Positions 1 to 13,400 of a stretch of DNA of 64,000 bases are shown here, one piece after another. A program made the position numbers and the translations under genes. The stretch is from Phoronis australis (lineage: Eukaryota > Phoronida > Phoronidae): positions 24,324 through 88,323 of the forward strand of contig NMRA01000819.1 of assembly GCA_002633005.1 (NCBI GenBank), read 5' to 3'. The first letter of the stretch is position 1. Each line of letters opens with the position of its first letter. The notes under the pieces were generated by a model. That model ran no database searches. It saw only the letters and a list, made by a program, of their open reading frames with translations, and was not told where the DNA came from.

Positions 1-736
1 CATTGCTTTGTAAAACTGTACATAAAGCATTGTAAAACATTGCTTTGTAAAACTGTACATAAAGCATTGTAAAACATTGCTTTGTAAAACTGTACATAAA
101 GCATTGTAAAACATTGCTTTGTAAAACTGTACATAAAGCATTGTAAAACATTGCTTTGTAAAACTGTACATAAAGCATTGTAAAACATTGCTTTGTAAAA
201 CTGTACATAAAGCATTGTAAAACATTGCTTTGTAAAACTGTACATAAAGCATTGTAAAACATTGCTTTGTAAAACTGTACATAAAGCATTGTAAAACATT
301 GCTTTGTAAAACTGTACATAAAGCATTGTAAAACATTGCTTTGTAAAACTGTACATAAAGCATTGTAAAACATTGCTTTGTAAAACTGTACATAATGCAT
401 TGTAAAACATTGCTTTGTAAAACTGTACATAAAGCATTGTAAAACATTGCTTTGTAAAACTGTACATAAAGCATTGTAAAACATTGCTTTGTAAAACTGT
501 ACATAAAGCATTGTAAAACATTGCTTTATAAAACTGTACATAAAGCATTGTAAAACATTGCTTTGTAAAACTGTACATAATGCATTGTAAAACATTGCTT
601 TGTAAAACTGTACATAAAGCATTGTAAAACATTGCTTTGTAAAACTGTACATAAAGCATTGTAAAACATTTCTTTGTAAAACTGTACATAAAGCATTGTA
701 AAACATTGCTTTTATAAAACTGTACATAAAGCATTG
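1..736. repeat. 37-bp minisatellite, about 20 copies
   Basis: Unit begins cattgctttgtaaaactgta and has period 37; only a handful of substitutions (e.g. cataatg for cataaag). The array is cut by the left edge. It lies in the AASDH intron after the last visible exon. Confidence 0.98.
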
Positions 737-1356
737 TTTGTGAAAGTGTCATTACACCCTATCAGCCATTTCAGAGTCATGATTCAAAAGTTGTGAATGT
801 CTAGGGTTCTACACAACCTGAAGAGTCTGTCATTGCATACTGGGATGCTTTGTAAAGTAGGAATAAGTGACAGTACTTGGGATAATTGAAAATGACATTG
901 GAGGCCCTGATTTGCTATGTTTGGGAGTGTTTTGTTTAGACATATTTTATAAATTTGGTTGACTTGAAACACGAGCATGGTTTTACTTTTATTGCATACT
1001 GCAAATTAGACTAGAAACACCTGAAACATTTCAACTACCCTTATAAGGACTGAAATTAAAAAAGTAATAATTTCAATACCATTCCTTTGTTCCAGAAATT
1101 CAAAATGATACCAAAACACGGGGGTTTATGTTGGTGGAGTCTCTTTAGGAAATCCCTCGTGCAATGTTGAGCACTTTTTGCAAAGGTCATAGTTACATAG
1201 ATGCTTCAAAGAATTGTGAGGGAGAATTTGATGGCAGTGTGTATTTATACTTGACATCCATCTTCATCAATTGAAATGCATGCCAGCATTTGCTCACATG
1301 GGTCCTAAAATGGAGTTGAAGATTGTGTTTACTAAATACTTCTGTTTTAAACTTAC

Positions 1357-1488
1357 CAACTGTCCTGAATGTGTGAAACAATAGACATAACTGTCGACAC
1401 ATCCGACAACAACATTGGAGACGCTGCACACAGGCGATGAAAAGAACGGTTTTCCAACACAGTTCTCCCAAAGGACACTGCCTGATGC
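1357..1488 (-). CDS. AASDH: AASDH exon: propeller segment (last one in window)
   Basis: 132-nt exon, 44 codons. Acceptor tgatttttaag, donor GTAAGT. Encodes ASGSVLWENCVGKPFFSSPV and GCVDSYVYCFTHSGQL. In vertebrate AASDH about 120 residues follow this point. No matching exon is visible between 1 and 1356, so the 3' end is off the left edge. Confidence 0.92.
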
Positions 1489-4400
1489 CTTAAAAATCAA
1501 AGGAAATGCAATAGAGTTACAGTTTTCAAGTCTTAGTGCATTTTGTGACAATGACACAGGCTCACAGGTACCGAGTTCAAAATACACACATTAGGAGCAT
1601 CAAGTGTATCCCGAGTCCTGCTTGTTAATAACTAAGAAAAAAAATCATGTTTTACCTGAGGAGGTCAAGTATGAATTGATAAATACCTCAGTAACACATT
1701 TTTGCTGTTAGTAAACACCAGCAGTCATATTCCGAAAACCTGCATTTCATCTTTTTCTGCTGTTTACTTACAAAGATGAGTGTTTACTGGCCTCAAAATG
1801 TCCTCTATTAAATTTGAACATGGAGGACGGGAGGTCAAGGGTCATCAAGCTCACATTTAAGAATAAATACTCATGCTTATCCAAGTTTGCAATAATTCCA
1901 GTTGCCATGTTATTGCTCAGCAAATGAACAAATGAACAAGTCATGCACTTCAGATTATATACAAGGAGCATGGTGAGTTCACTCAATCTAAACATCAATA
2001 TTGGGTAAACATTATACTTTTGGTACTACATGCAACTCAAAACCTGAATGACCAATTATCTGAACTAATCAGAATTCCTAGACTGACATGGCTATAGACT
2101 AAGAAGTCAGCGCTCGGATTGGCAACCAATGCAACCTCAGATTCAGTTTGGCCACCTAGGAAAAATTCCAAGTTGCCACTGTGAATAATGAAGTTAGACA
2201 ATAGTTCCCTCTAAATTCGTTCCAAAGTTCGTGTTGACTTCCGAACTTTAAAATTACTATCAAACAGTTTTCCTAGATTTATTACCTTTGATTCACAACT
2301 GTTTCACTTATTTCATGAAATCAGCGCATTTGTCACTACATTTAAATTATATGAGGAAGTGAACAGACAGAAGTCCGAACTGTTCGGCAAAAACTTAACA
2401 AGATCGGCGAAATTCGCACCACTAGCCAATGCGGTCGTTGACGGCAGGAATTGAGTTAGAAAATGAAGAAGCGACTACATTTAGTCATTTACCAGGAAAT
2501 TGGGTGGCGCTACAGTCACCTGACCTTTTTTGGCTCATGAGCTTTTACGAAATCGGAATAAGGAATCTGGAAATTGATTTAAAACCCCGCCTTAAATTTT
2601 TCGTTTTGGCTACCTCAGATTTCATTTAGTGACCAAGTGCGACTTGGCATTTAGTGACCAAGTGCGACTTGGCATTTAGTGACCAAGTGCGACTTGGCAT
2701 TTAGTGACCAAGTGCGACTTGGCATTTAACTTAAGAGTTGTGATTTTAAATGGATAATGCTTATTTGGTCATACATTGAACAGATACTGTCCAGTCATAC
2801 AATAAACAGACACTGTCAAGTCATACAATAAACAGACACTGTCCAGTCATACAATTAACAGACACTGTCCACTCATACAATAAACAGACAATGTCCAGTC
2901 ATACAATAAATAGACACTGTCCAGTCATACAATAAACAGACAATGTCCAGTCATACAATAAATAGACACTGTCCAGTCATACAATAAACAGACACTGTCC
3001 AGTCATACAATAAACAGACACTGTCCAGTCATACACTAAACAGACACTGTCCAGCCATACAATAAACAGACACTGTCCAGTCATACAATAAACAGACACT
3101 GTCCAGTCATACAATAAACAGACACTGTCCAGTCATACAATAAACAGACACTGTCCAGTCATACACTAAACAGACACTGTCCAGTGATACAATTAACAGA
3201 CACTGTCCAGCCATACAATAAACAGACACTGTCCAGTCATACAATAAACTGTCCAGTCATACAATTAACAGACACTGTCCAGTCATACAATTAACAGACA
3301 CTGTCCAGTCATACAATTAACAGACACTGTCCAGTTTTTATAGTTGTCACTATAAGGACATAACAACACCAAGTTATGAGAAAGTGAACCCAAGAGCACA
3401 GTGATATCTAAAACTACATGTACAATGTTTGAGCACTTTAGCAGTTTATCCAAATGCGTGATTAAGTAATTTAAAAGAACTTACAGGGTGTAATGAAAAC
3501 AAACAGCCACCGAGCGTCGCCACGTACAATTGGTAAGGTTGGTAAGAAACACAGGGTGATGCAAAGACACTGCCCTTTTGTAGATCATGAGACCATCTCA
3601 CACTTCTGTTCTGAAAAAATAAGACACCACCAGAAATCAGTGCTTCTGAAACATATAGTACATTGATTTTCATAATTATTCAAAACCATGACAAAAATTT
3701 AAATATTAGGAGACAAAGGCATACTATATGCAACAAAACAAAGTCCTAGTTATAAACTGTGTTTTTGTTCAGCATATGTCCTATAATGAACACAGGCCAT
3801 ATGTAAGGGAAGCTAGTAGACGTTTTCAAAAGAGAATTGTGTTGGCGAAAATCACTCAATATGATGCAACAATGGAAATAGGACTAGACACAAGTGTATG
3901 AAGATGACCATAGAAAAGTGACATGAGAGACAACTCATTACCCTAATAAGTACAGTTATATTACAAGTGAAACTCTTGACAATTTTGAACATTCATGCTG
4001 TACTATTTGACAAAAACAATCAAACAAAACATTATTTCCCCAACATAACAGTTGATTCTGAAAGCAGCAAAAATGTAATGATTATCTTGGTGGCAGAATG
4101 TCTTAGCCACCGTTCTAACTTTCCATTCTTGGTTACGAGAGAAGGTCACTGACAATGAATTTGACGTCTGCTTAGTAGGGAATTATGGGTCATCTGCTCA
4201 AATGCTTTTGGTGGATACTGTATTTATCTTTTTATATTAAATTTGTGTTTGTCCAAATCCACATTCTCAGAGGACTATTCCATATTCTCAGAGCACTGTA
4301 ACAAGACCAACAAAATAATTTACTGAAAACCAAAATCTCTTATTTTCGTGTGAAACTCATCATTCAGTTGCACAATGGATCATACAATACTTGTGACAGT

Positions 4401-7400
4401 GGGCTTAAATATCAGTGTGGATGTCATGAAAGTAATATGGCCAACTACTTCTCCAGCAAATACCTTCACATCTAATGCGTAGATGTGTTGATCATGTGAT
4501 CCAACATAGACCAATCCAGAAGTAGTGTCTGTGACTGGGGAGCTCTTGACAGCAGCACCTGTACAGAATGCCCACCAGATGTCACCAGTGGACAGGCACA
4601 TAGAGTACACACAGCCATCATAGCAACCTGCAATGAAAAAAATCAAATTCAGATTTTCTAATTGCTCAAATTTGCCAATATGTAGTAACTGCATGTTTAA
4701 ACTAACACAACTAAAAGGGAGACAAATTCACGAGTTACAAAAACTTAACTTGCACCATCTTGATCAATTTTTTATGGACAACTGCAACACGCTGTATCTG
4801 AACCCACCAACTTGTTTTGTCACCAATTTGAAAGTAATCAAAATCCATTCCTTTCAACATTTTGTTGCCAATTACACAACCAAGACAGCGTTTCCTAGCT
4901 AAAGCAAACCTTTCAAGTACTCAAATTTCCTTTACAAATCAACTGTGATGTGCCCTCCTACTCACTGACCTACCGGTGAGTCACAGGCCTTACAAACAGT
5001 ATCATATAAGTGCATACTGATCAAGATTTGTCCTTGAAATCGAACTCAAAATTGTATTTCACAATTTCCATTCCACTTTTGTCGAGACCCAAGATAAGAG
5101 TCAATCATTTTGTGCTCAGTGCATTATGGTTGATGTACATGATATTCAGTCCTACTTAGTGGCCAGTATTAAAGCTGCAGCTTGTTTCAATGGATTTTTA
5201 GTGTTTTTATTCTCTCTCTCTACATATATCCAGATGATCTGTGTGTTGACCAACAGTTCTCCATTATCATTCATTGATATAAATCTTCACTCATATTACA
5301 CAATATGGTGGACAACTGAAATTCTAGTTTGTCAAATTTCTCAGCAAAAAAGTAAGTAAAACTTTATTCTACTTATAGCTCAGTATGCCAGTGTGTAGAC
5401 ATCATAAAACAGTTTTCCAGTGTATGGGTATCGTAAAACAGTTCGTCATTGTGTGGATGTCATAAAACAGTTTGCCAGTGTGTGGCCGCCATAGAAAAGT
5501 TTGCCAGTGTGTGGACGTCATAGAACAGTTTGCCAGTGTGTGAATGTCACAGAACAGTTTGCCATTTGGTGAATGTCACAGAACAGTTGGGTGGGTGCCC
5601 CAGAACAAGATTTGGCCAATAAGTTGATGTAAATTATGCTTCAAATGATGAGTGGTTCAAAAGGCAGGAAGACTTGGGAAAGTCATTCTATCACATTCCG
5701 TATGGAAAGTCATTCTATCACATTCGGTATGGAAAGTCATTCTATCACATTCCGTATGGAAAGTCATTCTATCACATTCCGTATGGAAAGTCATTCCATC
5801 ACATTCCGTATGGAAAGTCATTCTATCACATTCCGTATGGAAAGTCATTCTATCACATTCCGTATGGAAAGTCATTCTATCACATTCCGTATAAGGAAAC
5901 AATTGCGTCCACTGCAAAACGAAGTTTCATTGAGGTATGCGCAGTTGAAGCTGTCATAATTTGGCTATTAAGATTTGGCAGATTTCCCATTATTTGCAGT
6001 AGGGTTATTCAGCCCTTGAACATAGAAAAACGACAAAACTGACATTAATTTTTATGCAAGATAAATGAATTGGCATACTTTTCCAAACAGTACTTTTATC
6101 AACCACAAACAGCCTTCTTCAATCAATGCACCTTCCTTACCTACTACAACAAACTGTCCACAGACAGAAAGACAGGCTGACGACTCAATACGACCTGGCA
6201 GATTTTGCTTCCAAAGCAACAAACCAGTGGCGACATCTAGTGCCACAAACTGATGAGAATGAGATCCGATGCATAATGTGACACGACCACACCTAAAAAG
6301 TTCAAAGTTCAAAAAGTGAACATGGTTTTGGAAGATGTTACAATATATACAAACCCATTTAGATCTGAATTAGTAACAGATCAACAATAAATGACATCAT
6401 TCATGGAAGACCTGTTGATGACTGATTATTGCTCTCATAAGAAATCAACAATGTCCATGATCAACGGACAGATGTTGAATCTTGCGACTGCTGACAGGAA
6501 TTCTTATATAAACTATTTATGTCATATCATATTGTTTCATATATCATTTTTACGAATTCGTACAAATTGGTGATATGGATTCATATAGAATTTCTTTCAT
6601 GATAAATTAAAATCAAAATTGCCTGAATAAATGTGATATATCAAATACAGTATATTTCATTATTTAACCTTTTGTGCATAACACCAAAAATGCATTTTTC
6701 AAACAGTCTTAGCTGATATGACCCCAGCATGCTATGTATAGCCAAGACGTTGCTATCGGCAATGTTTAAAAGTATGCTGAGGTCATTTATTTTACCATGT
6801 GCAATAACCTATGACTTACATGCACAAGTTTTTATTCACCAACAACTTAATAAACTGACTAAGCTTGACCACACTTGGTGACAAATGTCATCTTCTTCAA
6901 AATTTATATAATTATCAGTATCTGTGCCTGAATGAATGTAGCCTTAAAACAAAATTACGTCAACTTAATAATATTGCTCATATCAATCGCCAGTTTCCAA
7001 GGCAAGGCTGATTTTCATACTTCTTGTATTGTGAGAAAACTAATTGATTTTAGTGACATATCAGAAATTTTGCACTTTGGTGTCACCAACACAATTAATC
7101 TACACAATTTTAGCACCAAGCATACTGTATGCACAGCATGGAGTTTTTAAAATAAATTATACAATGTCAAAATTCAATGACTCAATATAGATTCTTTTTC
7201 ACTACAACAAGTTTAATTTTAGCCAATTTTTGACAAAATTTTGCCAGATGTACCACTATGCACTTTGTTAAAATTGTGACCACTTATCATCTGGGCATGC
7301 TACTCAGTGCCATTCATTTACAGAATTATTAAGAAAAAGAAATCAACTGACTGCAAAGATCAATCACTTCTCCCTAATGCATATTGTTCTTACTAAAACA

Positions 7401-10400
7401 TCATTAATTATAAGTATTACTCTATCATTGCCGTGCAATACATAATTTCATTAAAACTGCTCAGTCATACCCACAATGAACCACCAAAGGTGAGGCATCC
7501 ACACATTTCCCAGTGTTATAGGTCCACATCAAATACAAATTGAGGCTGGACTCGTCAGTCTGTCTTGATACATGTCCAAATTTCTCACATGAATCTCCAT
7601 AACAGTTCTTACAGGCTTCACCTCTACCCACCTTGGCATCACTGAGTGATAACCTAGGACAGTAACATGGCCGACTGTCCTCATCACCAATCGCAACACT
7701 ATGACAGATCACCTGAGAAGACCTTCTCATAGACCACACAGAATGGGGCAAAATANTTGAATCTTGCGACTGCTGACAGGAATTCTTATAAACTATTTAT
7801 GTCATATCATAATGTTTCATATATCATTTTTACGAATTCATACAAATTGGTGATATGGATTCATATAGAATTTCTTTCATGATAAATTAAAATCAAAATT
7901 GCCTGAATAAATGTGATATATCAAATACAGTATATTTCATTATTTAACCTTGTGTGCATAACACCAAAAATGCATTTTTCAAACAGTCTTAGCTGATATG
8001 ACCCCAGCATGCTATGTATAGCCAAGACGTTGCTATCGGCAATGTTTAAAAGTATGCTGAGGTCATTTATTTTACCATGTGCAATAACCTATGATTTACA
8101 TGCACAAGTTTTTATTCACCAACAACTTAATAAACTGACTAAGCTTGACCACACTTGACCACACTTGGTGACAAATGTCATCTTCAAAATTTATATAATT
8201 ATCAGTATCTGTGCCTGAATGAATGTAGCCTTAAAACACAATTACGTCAGCTTAATAATATTGCTCATATCAATCGCCAGTTTCCAAGGCTGATTTTCAT
8301 ACTTCTTGTATTGTGAGAAAACTAATTGATTTTAGTGACATATCAGAAATTTTGCACTTTGGTGTCACCAACACAATTAATCTACACAATTTTAGCACCA
8401 AGCATACTGTATCCACAGCATGGAGTTTTTAAAATAAACTATACAATGTCAAAATTCAATGACTCAATATAGATTCTTTTTTACTACAACAAGTTTAATT
8501 TTAGCCAATTTTTGACAAAATTTTGCCAGATGTACCACTATGCACTTTGCTAAAATTGTGACCACTTATCATCTGGGCATGCTACTCAGTGCCATTCATT
8601 TACAGAATTATTAAGAAAAAGAAATCAACTGACTGCAAAGATCAATCACTTCTCCCTAATGCATATTGTTCTTACTTAAAACATCATTAATTATAAGTAT
8701 TACTCTATCATTGCCGTGCAATACATAATTTCATTAAAACTGCTCAGTCATACCCACAATGAACCACCAAAGGTGAGGCATCCACACATTTCCCAGTGTT
8801 ATAGGTCCACATCAAATACAAATTGAGGCTGGACTCGTCAGTCTGTCTTGATACATGTCCAAATTTCTCACATGAATCTCCATAACAGTTCTTACAGGCT
8901 TCACCTCTACCCACCTTGGCATCACTGAGTGATAACCTAGGACAGTAACATGGCCGACTGTCCTCATCACCAATCGCAACACTATGACAGATCACCTGAG
9001 AAGACCTTCTCATAGACCACACAGAATGGGGCAAAATATCTTTTTTATGAAGTCTGGGAATTTTACCTGGAAAGACGCTACTCGTATCAGAATTGACTAT
9101 GCTTTTAATCCTTTTGTAACCATCAAATGATATAACAGTGTTTTCCAATGTTGTGCAACTGTGCAATTGAGCCAGCTCAGAACTGACTGTTTTTTCATTT
9201 TCAGTTTGGCTCATATTGCTTTCACTATCCACTCCATAGAGGTCATCTTGGTCAGGTTTTCTGAAAATTTCAGAATCTTTAAGCTTAGCTTTCACATCTC
9301 CATTCACAATGACATCTTTATTGCATTTTTCTAAGTTATCTCTTTGGATAACAGTGTTATCAGGTCCAACACAACTGACATGGCCCACACTGGTAACTCT
9401 TGACCGTTCCTCAACAAATTTCTTAAGAGTGCAATAGGGAGAGTGAAGAACGGTGTCCAGTACTAGAGGAGAGTTCAAGCTGTACGCATTCGAGATTCTG
9501 TCAGCCAATTGAACAGCGAGGAATGAAGTGCCACCAGACTCGACAAAATAACTTGAGTCAATGGGTGGAGTATCTGTGCCCAGAACTTCCTGAAATGAGA
9601 CAGGAAATGACTGACAACTGTTATCACTTGGCAAAAACCTTGGAATGTCCTAATCACTGTCAAGATGTTATTCAAATTGAGCAAAGTACAGTACTTAAAC
9701 AGTTACTGTAGGACAGTTGAATGTGACATATCAGCCAAGTAGTTAACGTTAATCAATACGCCAGACCAAAAAAGATATTTTAATAAGCCTAACTTCAACA
9801 GAGTTTTATTCTTTAGGTGTATTAGGCTAACCAGATAGTCCTAGTAAAGCCTTAGTGAAATAACAAAAATGCGAGTTCAATCACGTAAGTGTAAACCTGT
9901 CAAATCATAAGTGAAGCTGCGTTTTCGTGCCATGTTGCGTCACCGTGAGATCCCAACACAAACAACATAAGGTTGTATTGAATAGGGGTATGAATAGAAC
10001 ACCATTGCCTGCAGGTGTTATTCACACCTGCTTGACTTAAAAGGCGATTCTCGTGGTGACGTAGGCAAAAGCAAGCTAATACGCCTAACAGTTCGTTACA
10101 TTTGGCAATTCATGGCACTAGTGAGTGAACTCATGGCGATGCTCTTAAGATACTGTAGGAACCAAATTTACATTTGTTACCGTTGGAGATAGGCTTTAAA
10201 GTACAGACAACTAATTGACATAGTGTGTAAAATTAGTACCATCCACAAACATGATATACTTCTGCACATCGTTTGAGCCTGACTGTCTCGGGCCAATCCT
10301 CTCAGTTTTTCTTTGTCTAGTTTACCTAAAATGTATACAATGTCATAAAATGTATACAGTCAGTATCATATTATTAATTTTGTAAAACAAGTAATTTATT

Positions 10401-13400
10401 CATCTACGTCTTGATTTAATATTCGGAAAGCTATCAATTCCATTACCACATCTCCAAGTTTCACAGAGGATCCCCTAAACTCCAATCTCTGACCAGCACA
10501 CACCAATACAGTACATATCCTCAGACCCAAACCCCTACACTCCAATCTCCGACCAGCACACCAACAGTACATATCCTCAGACCCAAACCCCTACACTCCA
10601 ATCTCCGACCAGCACACCAACAGTACATATCCTCAGACCCCAAACCCTCTACACTCCACTGCTCCATACATGATGACCAAATTCCAGTCTCAGGGACTAG
10701 AATACATGATTGGGCCTCCAAATTTCAAGAAATACCGTCATGGAATCTGGTCCCCATGATTGAAGTTTAATCACGAGACAACGGTTGGGCTAACAATTGG
10801 GGTTTTGTTACCACAATGCCAAAGTGAGTCTAAGCAAGACTGTGACTAACCCATCCAATGCCTAAATGAGTCCAACCCAGACTGTGACTAACCCATCCAA
10901 TGCCTAAGTGAGTCCAACCCAGACTGTGACTAAGCCATCCAATGCCTAAGTGAGTCTAAGCTAGACTGTGACTGACCCATCCAATGCCTAAGTGAGTCCA
11001 ACCCAGACTGTGACTAACCCATCCAATGCCTAAGTGAGTCCAACCCAGACTGTGACTAAGCCATCCAATGCCTAAGTGAGTCTAAGCTAGACTGTGACTA
11101 ACCCATCCAGTGCCTAAGTGAGTGCAACCCAGACTGTGACTAAGCCGTCCAAATCAATTTACAAATTAATGCTCATGTTGGACCCATTCACTAATTTCTT
11201 GATTTTAAAAATTGAAAGATGGCAACTATTTAATTTAAATTTTAAAAACACTCATGTTGGTTGTTTGTATTAAATTACTTATTGTTCGTTTTTTGACTTC
11301 GAAACTCAAGCACTAAACAGGCATATTGATTTATGATCGCCTTTGAATTCCCTGGACAATCTAGGGTAAACAGTGCACGCTTTCTCGTCCAAAAACATTG
11401 TGGGATTGGTATCTGCTGGTCTGGAATGAATTAAGGACATCTTAGGTGAAATCTAGAGGCACAATAATCGTGGAATTGTTTTTAGAATAAGGTAACTGTA
11501 TCTGCTGGTCTGGAATGAATTAAGGACATCTTAGGTGAAATCTAGAGGCACAATAATCGTGGAATTGCTTTTAGATTAAGGTAACTGTATTGAGACTAAT
11601 GAGAGCTTTCTTAGACCTTATCCTTGCTATAAATGTGACATGTACTAACTAGACTTGATCCTTGCTATAAATGTGACATGTACTAACTAGACTTGATCCT
11701 TGCTATAAATGTGACATGTACTAACTAGACTTGATCCTTGCTATAAATGTGACATGTACTAACTAGACTAACAACCTAATTACGAGGCACAGTAAGTTGA
11801 GCTTACAGCCTAGTTATGAGGTACAATGGAGCACACGGTGAATTTTCATGCATTCAGTACAAGACCACAACTGGTAACCATATGAAAAATGTGAAAGGGA
11901 AATTCAGAACCACATAAAATGAATTTTTAAAATTGATTGATGAAGGTTTTCATCAGTTACAAACAAAACATTTATTAAGAAAATCAATTTTCATTGTTAA
12001 TATAACAAACTACCATGTCGGGTCACAGGAATTTCACCAACTTCCACAATAATATCTGGATCATAGCATGGTGGGAGTTGTTGTTTGATGTGTTGCCTGG
12101 CAACTGCTTGGTCACAACCAATCACAGCCATGAACAGTCTGTCATTCATCATCACTGCAGCAGCTGCTTGAACAGCTGTCACCTGCAGCATTGTCTGAAA
12201 GTGAAGAATAGCTTTCAAGAAATTGACACAACCCCATGTTGTTGCAATCTTTGTACCAATGAGTTTAATGCCAATGTTAACCAAACATTTGTTGAATTCA
12301 AGGCCAGTGACTACAAGGCTAAAATACTCGGCCAATTATCAAACGAGGACTAACTCCACCAGCAAGAATTCCAGGTTCCAATCCGTGCTAGGGTTGATAT
12401 CAGTAAATTAGTTTTCTCGCGGACAATGTCCCCTAAACTGAATTTTACATATGTGTGGAACAGTTAATATGTGAGCAGTTTTATTGGCAAAGCCCCTAGT
12501 GGCACTGAGGATATGATACAGATGTGTTTGCAATTGGCTCAAGCCTGCAACAAAAGAACATGTTCAGCTGTATTTCCATGTTAATTATAAATAGTTGCCA
12601 TGACATGGCTTAGCATGGTGCGGACAATGTTGATTTGTTTCTGTCGCGACAAAACATGTTTAGGTTTGTTAGTTGTATGTGATTGGTAGAGTGCCAAGGG
12701 ATTAGAGAAAATGTGAGAAAGTCTGACGACACCGACATGTGTCCAAGCACAGAAAATGCTGCCTCCTGTGATCTGAGCTTTGGATGCTGAATATATAACA
12801 CTGAACATTGAATGTAAAATATAATAAATTAACATTGTACTAAGAAGAATATGTTTGTGTGCAACAGGTGATGTTTGATCAATTTTAGGAGCATTCCAAC
12901 TTTTAGTGATGCCACTCGGGAAGCTACTTCACAGATGAGATCCGCACAAAAGGAGAATTTTTAGACAATACAAGATATGCAGAAACCAGTATCTAACAAT
13001 CAATGCTGTGTTTTGAACGAAATCTGCATCAGAGAGCCACTACTGCTAAATTCTAGTAAACTTATACTTACACTACAGCCACCAAAATGTATAAAACAAT
13101 ATGACGGTCATTTGGATTTTTAAAATGCAACATTCACCAAATAGGCAGCGCTAACATGATAATGCATTACACAGTGCTAACATGATAACGCATTACACAC
13201 TGCTAACATGATAACGCATTACACAAAGCTAACATAATGCATTACACAGTGCTAACATGATAATGCATTACACAGTGCTAACATGATAACGCATTACACA
13301 GTGACAGCGTGTGACATGGGAGACAACTACAACAATTGACAACAAAACGAAGTTTGGGTTAAACAGCAAATATACTGTAGCCTTGATAATTTTGCCAAGG

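Noticed and set aside
5636-6042. Long overlapping frames in three frames and both strands
   Set aside because: They read through a 27-bp minisatellite whose length is a multiple of three; repetitive peptides are an artefact.
7471-9589. A real tandem duplication of the AASDH carrier exon
   Set aside because: The break is exactly at a single n and the copy extends equally into introns, matching the other allelic joins.
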